From NCBI RefSeq assembly GCF_046541315.1, contig NZ_JBKHDN010000072.1, forward strand, positions 1-12,405: a DNA stretch of 12,405 nt, written 5' to 3'. The notes under the pieces were generated by a model that saw only the letters and a list, made by a program, of their open reading frames with translations, did not search any database and was not told the DNA's origin. The position numbers and the translations under genes are program-made. The DNA comes from Lamprobacter sp046541315 (GTDB lineage Bacteria > Pseudomonadota > Gammaproteobacteria > Chromatiales > Chromatiaceae). Below are positions 8,674-12,405 of this stretch, piece by piece (the stretch's first letter is position 1; every line of letters starts with the position of its first letter).

Positions 8674-9687
8674 ATGCCCAATGACTCCATCGCCACACTC
8701 ATCGACACGCTCGTCGGTGTCCTCGAGCAGACGCCGATCCTGCTCTACCTGAGCACCGCGCTGGTCGGCCTGCTCGTTGGCAGTTTTCTCAATGTGCTGA
8801 TCCTGCGTCTGCCGCGCATGATGGAACAGGCATGGCGCCAGGAGTGCCTGGAGTTCCTCGCCGCCGGGTCGGAGCCGCCCGCCGAGGCCGATGCGATCGA
8901 CTCGCCGGAGGCATCCGCGCCATCCGAGGCATCCGCGCCATCCGCGCCATCCGCGCCCCATCGGACATCGTCACCCCCTCGAGCGGCATCCACGCGACCG
9001 CACCTGGGCTTGGCCTGGCCCGGCTCGCATTGCTGGTCCTGCGGCGCGGCGATCAAGCCCTGGGACAACATCCCGATCCTGAGCTGGCTGCTGTTGCGCG
9101 GTCGCTGCCGCGCCTGCAAGCGCCGGATCTCGCCGCGCTATCCGCTGATCGAGGCGCTCACCGCGGTCTTGTCGGTACTGGTGGTCTGGCAGCTCGGCGC
9201 GACGCACGCGGCACTAGCCGCGCTCATCCTGACCTGGGGATTGATCGCGCTGGCGATGATCGACCTCGACACCCAGCTGCTGCCCGACAGTCTGACGCTG
9301 CCGCTGCTCTGGCTGGGCCTGTTACTGAGCCTCGCGGGCACCTTCACCGATCCCGCCTCGGCCATCCTCGGCGCCGCCAGCGGATATCTGCTGCTCTGGC
9401 TGGTGTTCCACGCCTTTCGCCTCGCCACCGGCAAGGACGGCATGGGAGAGGGCGATTTCAAGCTGCTCGCGCTCTTCGGCGCCTGGCTCGGTTGGCAAGC
9501 CGTGCCGCAGGTGATTGTGCTGTCGTCGCTGCCCGGCGCCCTGGTCGGCCTCGCGCTCATCGCCAGCGGCCGCACGCGGGCCGGAGAGCCCATCCCCTAC
9601 GGCCCCTTCCTGGCCATGGCCGGCTGGATCAGCCTGCTCTGGGGCGAGACCATGACGGAGGCCTATTTTCAGTGGGCGCACCCATGA
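8674..9687 (+). CDS. pilD: Prepilin peptidase / N-methyltransferase PilD
   Basis: PilD is an inner-membrane aspartic protease of family A24. It removes the leader of prepilins and pseudopilins and N-methylates the new N-terminus. The 337-aa product shows an N-terminal membrane segment with GSFLNVLILRLP (36-47), the cytoplasmic zinc-binding pairs CWSC (120-123) and CRAC (145-148), then several hydrophobic helices with the catalytic aspartates in IDLDTQLLPD (Asp197) and GEGDFKL (Asp261). It is longer than many PilD proteins (about 290 aa) because of an Ala/Ser/Pro-rich insert (about 71-110) before the first Cys pair, partly encoded by exact tandem repeats. Both active-site Asp and all four Cys are present, so it should be active. 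ATG 8674 follows pilC by 15 nt with a GGGACAGG ribosome-binding sequence. Its stop overlaps the coaE start (ATGA), so the two are translationally linked. Confidence 0.97.
   Translation: MPNDSIATLIDTLVGVLEQTPILLYLSTALVGLLVGSFLNVLILRLPRMMEQAWRQECLEFLAAGSEPPAEADAIDSPEASAPSEASAPSAPSAPHRTSSPPRAASTRPHLGLAWPGSHCWSCGAAIKPWDNIPILSWLLLRGRCRACKRRISPRYPLIEALTAVLSVLVVWQLGATHAALAALILTWGLIALAMIDLDTQLLPDSLTLPLLWLGLLLSLAGTFTDPASAILGAASGYLLLWLVFHAFRLATGKDGMGEGDFKLLALFGAWLGWQAVPQVIVLSSLPGALVGLALIASGRTRAGEPIPYGPFLAMAGWISLLWGETMTEAYFQWAHP
8908..8958 (+). repeat. Short tandem repeats inside pilD
   Basis: An 18-bp unit starting GAGGCATCCGCGCC occurs twice in exact tandem (8908-8925 and 8926-8943). Its second half, GCGCCATCC, is then repeated (8944-8952) and begins a degenerate further copy. 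The unit is a multiple of 3 and encodes EASAPS, EASAPS, APS, AP in the cytoplasmic linker ahead of the zinc-binding Cys. Copy-number change would alter linker length without a frameshift. Confidence 0.85.
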
Positions 9688-10313
9688 CCTATCGTGTCGC
9701 ACTCACTGGCGGCATCGGCAGCGGCAAGAGCACCGTTGCCGAGCACTTCGCCGCGCTCGGCGTGGCGGTGAGCGATGCCGATGCCATCGCGCATCAATTG
9801 ACCGCGGCGGACGGCGCGGCCTTGCCGGCGATCGCGGCGGTCTTCGGCGCCGAGATGATCGACCCCAACGGCGCCCTGGATCGAGCACGGTTGCGCGGCC
9901 GGGTCTTCAGCGACCCCGACGCGCGGCGCCAGCTAGAGGGCATCCTGCATCCGCTGATCCGCGCGCGCATGCTCGAAGAGACCGCGAGGGTATCCGCGCC
10001 CTATGCGCTGCTGGTGATTCCACTGCTGTTCGAGACCGGCCAACAGGCGCTGGTCGATCGAGTGTTGGTGGTCGATGTGCCCGAAGCGGTCCAGATTGCG
10101 CGTGTGCAGAGCCGCAGCGGCCTCGCGCGCGCCGAGATCGAGCGCATCGTCGCCAGCCAGATCAGCCGCGCCGAGCGCTTGGCCGCCGCCGACGATGTGC
10201 TCGACAATCGCGGCGAGGCAAGCGCGCTCGCTCCCCGTATCGCATGCCTGCACCGGCGGTATCTCGAGCATGCCCGGCATCAGGCTGACTCATCCCGGGC
10301 TGAACTGGGCTAG
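9684..10313 (+). CDS. coaE: Dephospho-CoA kinase
   Basis: CoaE catalyses the last step of coenzyme A synthesis, ATP-dependent phosphorylation of the 3'-OH of dephospho-CoA, in the cytoplasm. The 209-aa product has the typical length of about 200. It opens with a P-loop, TGGIGSGKST (8-17), followed by VSDADAIAHQL, the family's acceptor-site motif. Further on come LEGILHPLIRARM, the conserved IPLLFE segment and DRVLVVDVPEAVQIARV, and the lid region with a run of Arg residues. The ATG overlaps the pilD stop (ATGA), so it is the last gene of the pilBCD-coaE unit, an order common in gammaproteobacteria such as Pseudomonas. The frame stays open upstream through pilD, but that part is a shadow. The yacG/zapD genes that often follow coaE are absent here. 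Confidence 0.97.
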   Translation: MTYRVALTGGIGSGKSTVAEHFAALGVAVSDADAIAHQLTAADGAALPAIAAVFGAEMIDPNGALDRARLRGRVFSDPDARRQLEGILHPLIRARMLEETARVSAPYALLVIPLLFETGQQALVDRVLVVDVPEAVQIARVQSRSGLARAEIERIVASQISRAERLAAADDVLDNRGEASALAPRIACLHRRYLEHARHQADSSRAELG

Positions 10314-10489
10314 GCTGGGCTGTGCTTGGAATGAGCTTCACTCGGCTAGCGCGCCCATCATGCGCATGGACGCTCGACCTGATCACCGGACGACACCCGC
10401 CCACAAGCCCAGGTCCAACGCAGGCGCCAGCGGTTGGATTCGCCACGAACGGGTTGCGCACACTTGCAATCGCTGGTTATGCTCAGCCC

Positions 10490-10509
10490 CGTGGCCATCG
10501 ATGGCCACG
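10490..10509. promoter_or_regulatory. 20-bp perfect palindrome at the predicted transcription start
   Basis: CGTGGCCATC is followed directly by its own reverse complement, giving a 20-bp perfect palindrome with ATCGAT at its centre. It sits just downstream of the best -10 candidate and 67 nt before the start codon at 10577. It could be an operator for a dimeric repressor, or a long stem at the 5' end of the mRNA. A coaE terminator is less likely because no T-run follows. Confidence 0.6.
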
Positions 10510-10560
10510 CGTGCAGCTCGATTCCGCAACATCCGCCAAGCGGGTGGAACCAGTCACTAT

Positions 10561-10565
10561 GGAGG
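10561..10565 (+). promoter_or_regulatory. Ribosome-binding site of the small secreted protein
   Basis: GGAGG lies 11 nt before ATG 10577 and selects it over the in-frame ATG at 10559, which precedes the GGAGG and would add six residues in front of the signal peptide. Confidence 0.65.
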
Positions 10566-10576
10566 ATTGCAGCGCA

Positions 10577-10855
10577 ATGAAAAAGAACCACCAGTCAACC
10601 CGTTACTTCATTCTCTTGGCAATGAGCCTCAGCCTGGCTTTGTTTTCGCAATCGCTTTTCGCAGTCGAATGCAAGGGGATGGAGAAACTCGACTGCGAGC
10701 GTCAGGATGACTGTACCTGGGTTGGTAGCTATCAGCGCAAGGACGGCATCCAGGTCAGCGGTTATTGTCGCAGCAAGGGCGGTAAGAAATCCTCGAGTTC
10801 ATCAAGCACTTCAAGTTCTTCAGGCCCCTCGACCACCACCAGCGGCTCGAATTAA
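10577..10855 (+). CDS. Small secreted Cys-containing protein with Ser/Thr-rich tail
   Basis: I do not recognise a named family. The 92-aa product starts with a clear Sec signal peptide: basic MKKNHQSTRY, a hydrophobic core (about 11-27), and a likely cut after SLFA (Ala29), so it should be exported to the periplasm or beyond. The mature part has a compact segment with four Cys (32, 40, 46, 64) spaced C-x7-C-x5-C-x17-C, including DDCTWV and YQRKDGIQVSGYCR, which could form two disulfides; the CxW pattern loosely recalls small Cys-rich PSI-like modules. The last about 21 residues are almost only Ser, Thr and Gly and use all six serine codons, so the tail is kept at protein level rather than made by DNA slippage. 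The gene is visibly less GC-rich than its neighbours. It has its own leader and ribosome-binding site and ends in front of a hairpin shared with convergent mlaA. Role unknown. Confidence 0.82.
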   Translation: MKKNHQSTRYFILLAMSLSLALFSQSLFAVECKGMEKLDCERQDDCTWVGSYQRKDGIQVSGYCRSKGGKKSSSSSSTSSSSGPSTTTSGSN

Positions 10856-10885
10856 ATCGGGCCAACGTCGATTGCAGTACGCCGA

Positions 10886-10920
10886 GCCCGGTCGCCGTCA
10901 AGGCACAGCGGCGACCGGGC
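10886..10920. terminator. Hairpin between convergent genes, probably bidirectional terminator
   Basis: GCCCGGTCGCCG and CGGCGACCGGGC form a perfect 12-bp stem around an 11-nt loop, 30 nt after the small secreted-protein gene and 17 nt after the mlaA stop on the other strand. Neither side has a proper T-run. Its position between two convergent genes supports a transcription-end role for both. Confidence 0.6.
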
Positions 10921-10937
10921 GAGTATCGCCTCGCTGC

Positions 10938-11687
10938 CTACCGATCGATGGCGTCCTCGTCCCAGAACAGATCGTAGTCTTCATCGGCGGGCGGATTGCC
11001 GTCGTGGACCAGACTCCGGCGACGCTGTAGATAGGCATCGCGCACGAAGACGTAGCGATCGAGCGCGGCCTCGTCCATCAGATCCCCGCTTTCGAGGAGC
11101 CCGGCACGGGTGTCGACCGCCCGCAGCGCCACGAGTCCCCAGTAGATCTCGTCTTCGTTCAGATTGAACAGCGGATCGACGAAGAGATCGCCGGCGAACC
11201 CGACGGTATCGCGCACCGAGCTTGGCCCCAGGATCGGCATGACGAAGTACGGGCCATCGCCGATGCCCCAATAGCCCAGCGTCTGACCGAAGTCCTCCTT
11301 ATAGCTCGGGATGCCGATGTTGGTGGCGACATCGAAGAAGCCGCCGAGCCCCACCGTGGTGTTGACCGCCAGCCGGCCGACATCGGTTCCGGCCCGCGAG
11401 AGCTTGAACTGTAGCGCGTTGTTCACCGCCGAGTTGATGTCGGCGAGATTGTTGAAGAAATTGCTAATGCCCTGGTCGATCGGCTCTGGCACGATGGCCT
11501 GATAGCCTTTCGCCGCCGGCTTGAAGAAGGCATTGTCGAAGTCCGTGTTGAACTTGAACATCGCCCGGTTATAGGCCTGCCAAGGATCACGCGGATCGCG
11601 CTCCTCCTTGGGAATCGAACCGCATCCAGCCGCCAACGCGAGCGTCACAAGCAGCAGGGGAAGGATGCGCAACCGCGCTCTATGCAT
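10938..11687 (-). CDS. mlaA: Outer-membrane lipoprotein MlaA (VacJ)
   Basis: MlaA is an outer-membrane lipoprotein that removes misplaced phospholipids from the outer leaflet and passes them to periplasmic MlaC, keeping the membrane asymmetric. The 249-aa product has a lipoprotein signal peptide with lipobox LAAGC (Cys22). Residue +2 is Gly, not Asp, which fits sorting to the outer membrane. The core shows the family blocks DPWQAYNRAMFKFN, FFNNLADINSAVNNALQ, AVNTTVGLGGFFDVA, the FGQTLGYWGIGDGPYFVMP stretch and GPSSVRDTVG. The tail is acidic (DEDYDLFWDEDAIDR). The frame is open to 11846, but ATG 11687 puts the signal peptide at the N-terminus and has CTCCC (GGGAG on the coding strand, 11696-11700) 8 nt upstream. 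No other mla gene adjoins it, which is usual in gammaproteobacteria. It converges with the small secreted-protein gene and diverges from rnt. Confidence 0.97.
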   Translation of the reverse strand: MHRARLRILPLLLVTLALAAGCGSIPKEERDPRDPWQAYNRAMFKFNTDFDNAFFKPAAKGYQAIVPEPIDQGISNFFNNLADINSAVNNALQFKLSRAGTDVGRLAVNTTVGLGGFFDVATNIGIPSYKEDFGQTLGYWGIGDGPYFVMPILGPSSVRDTVGFAGDLFVDPLFNLNEDEIYWGLVALRAVDTRAGLLESGDLMDEAALDRYVFVRDAYLQRRRSLVHDGNPPADEDYDLFWDEDAIDR

Positions 11688-11765
11688 ACACTGGACTCCC
11701 GCATCAGGATGCGCCGCCATTGGCCCGCCACCGATGGTAGCACAGAGCCCGGGCCAAGCTCGCGT

Positions 11766-11794
11766 TTGGCTTTTACGGATAAGGCTCTTATGCT
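11766..11794 (+). promoter_or_regulatory. Predicted sigma-70 promoter of rnt
   Basis: TTGGCT (11766-11771), a 17-bp spacer and TATGCT (11789-11794) give four matches of six in each box at ideal spacing. Transcription would begin about 7 nt after the -10, at or next to the A of the rnt ATG (11801), implying a leaderless mRNA. The rest of the 113-bp mlaA-rnt gap must also hold the leftward mlaA promoter, for which I see only a weak TACCAT on the reverse strand. Confidence 0.4.
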
Positions 11795-11800
11795 GCCGGC

Positions 11801-12405
11801 ATGCAACGCCTAGACCCACACTCAGCCCCCCAAGGCATCGCTGCACGCTTCCGCGGCTTCTTGCCGGTGGTGGTCGATGTCGAGACTGCGGGCTTCGATC
11901 CGCAGCGCCATGCCTTGCTCGAGATCGCCGCCGTAATCATCCGCATGGATGCCGACGGCCAGCTGGTGCCCGGCGCCACCCACGCCTGTCATGTGCTGCC
12001 GTTTCTCGGTTCGGAACTCGATCCGAGCGCGCTGGCCTTCAACAAGATCGACCCGGATCATCCGTTCCGGGACGCTATGGCCGAGCACCAGGCGCTGCCG
12101 AAGATCCTCGATCCGATCCGCAAGGCCGTGGCCTCGCAGGGCTGTAATCGTGCCATCCTGGTCGGACACAACGCGCACTTCGATCTCGGCTTCGTCAAGG
12201 CTGCGGTGGAGCGCAACGACTACAAGCGCAATCCCTTTCATGCCTTCAGTGTCTTCGATACGGTGTCGCTCGCCGGCTTGGCATACGGACAGACGGTTCT
12301 GGCCAAGGCGGCGCAACTGGCGGGGCTTGGCTGGGACAATGCCGCCGCCCATTCGGCCATCTATGACGCCGAACAGACGGCGCGGCTGTTTTGCACCATC
12401 GTCAA
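11801..12405 (+). CDS. rnt: Ribonuclease T (3' end cut by window edge)
   Basis: RNase T is a dimeric 3'-to-5' exoribonuclease of the DEDDh family. It trims tRNA (including CCA end turnover), 5S and 23S rRNA and small RNA 3' ends. The visible 201 residues cover nearly the whole protein (E. coli RNase T has 215). The catalytic set is complete: Asp26 and Glu28 in VVVDVETAGF, Asp128 in VGHNAHFD, His184 and Asp189 in HSAIYD. Family blocks LEIAAV, ALAFNKIDPDHPFR, GCNRAI, KRNPFH and FDTVSLAGLA-GQTVL match E. coli RNase T closely. The ATG at 11801 gives the usual N-terminal length before RFRGF. No Shine-Dalgarno sequence is placed properly in front of it, which fits the predicted leaderless start. 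It is transcribed divergently from mlaA. Confidence 0.96.
   Translation, partial: MQRLDPHSAPQGIAARFRGFLPVVVDVETAGFDPQRHALLEIAAVIIRMDADGQLVPGATHACHVLPFLGSELDPSALAFNKIDPDHPFRDAMAEHQALPKILDPIRKAVASQGCNRAILVGHNAHFDLGFVKAAVERNDYKRNPFHAFSVFDTVSLAGLAYGQTVLAKAAQLAGLGWDNAAAHSAIYDAEQTARLFCTIV

Larger units (their letters stand above)
10314..10576 (+). promoter_or_regulatory. Leader region of the small secreted-protein gene
   Basis: This 263-bp gap starts with a GGGCT-rich stretch around the coaE stop (about 10297-10320). No coding frame is convincing. A possible sigma-70 promoter is TTGCGC (10454-10459), 18 bp, TATGCT (10478-10483). A 20-bp palindrome begins 7 nt after that -10. A GGAGG (10561-10565) then serves the ATG at 10577. 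The promoter is a weak match and is inferred. Confidence 0.4.

Noticed and set aside
7516..8961. 481-codon minus-strand open frame opposite pilC and pilD
   Set aside because: Shadow frame across two well-supported genes; His/Asp/Arg/Gln-rich with no domain.
8832..9683. Open frame continuous with coaE reaching back into pilD, suggesting a fusion
   Set aside because: The upstream part is Arg/Ala/Pro-rich shadow of pilD. CoaE has its canonical start at 9684 overlapping the pilD stop.
10297..10320. GGGCT-rich stretch at the coaE stop as a repeat element
   Set aside because: Units are irregular and short; no consistent period or second copy seen in the window.
11688..11846. Longer mlaA start
   Set aside because: It would bury the lipoprotein signal peptide 53 residues inside the protein. 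ATG 11687 has a GGGAG ribosome-binding site.

Overview
The window reads as chromosomal DNA of a GC-rich gammaproteobacterium, most likely a purple sulfur bacterium of the Chromatiaceae or a close relative. The evidence is the combination of a HupK/HypC uptake-hydrogenase maturation pair, the pilB-pilC-pilD-coaE order typical of gammaproteobacteria, an RNase T gene (a family centred on gammaproteobacteria) and strong G/C bias at third codon positions. The genus is inference only. No rRNA, tRNA, CRISPR array, insertion sequence or phage gene was seen.

Layout. Positions 1-1830 (minus strand) hold hupK followed by hypC, which runs off the left edge; this is the edge of a [NiFe]-hydrogenase maturation operon. 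A 177-bp divergent gap separates it from a run of plus-strand genes: a class I methyltransferase of the RsmC/MJ0882 type (2008-2604), acetyl-CoA synthetase acs (2725-4671), a fusion of a NYN ribonuclease domain with a cold-shock domain (4836-5669), and the type IV pilus genes pilB, pilC and pilD followed by coaE (5702-10313). The NYN gene lies only 32 nt ahead of pilB, so it is probably the first gene of the pil transcript. A small predicted secreted, Cys-containing protein with a Ser/Thr-rich tail (10577-10855) follows. It converges on the minus-strand lipoprotein gene mlaA (10938-11687), with a strong hairpin between the two. A divergent 113-bp gap leads to rnt (RNase T), which is cut by the right edge.

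How the genes work together. HypC and HupK belong to assembly of the Fe(CN)2CO cofactor of a [NiFe] hydrogenase. PilB (extension ATPase), PilC (inner-membrane platform) and PilD (prepilin peptidase) are the core of a type IV pilus or related secretion machine; no pilin gene is in the window. CoaE makes coenzyme A and Acs charges it with acetate. MlaA keeps the outer membrane asymmetric, and RNase T trims RNA 3' ends. Most of the window is ordinary core genome.

The points most worth a second look are the NYN-cold-shock fusion at the head of the pil operon, the small secreted protein with a 20-bp perfect palindrome in its leader region, the half-degenerate cysteine motifs of HupK, exact short tandem repeats in PilD, and a possibly leaderless rnt. 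No gap between called genes exceeds 300 bp; the longest is 10314-10576, described below.
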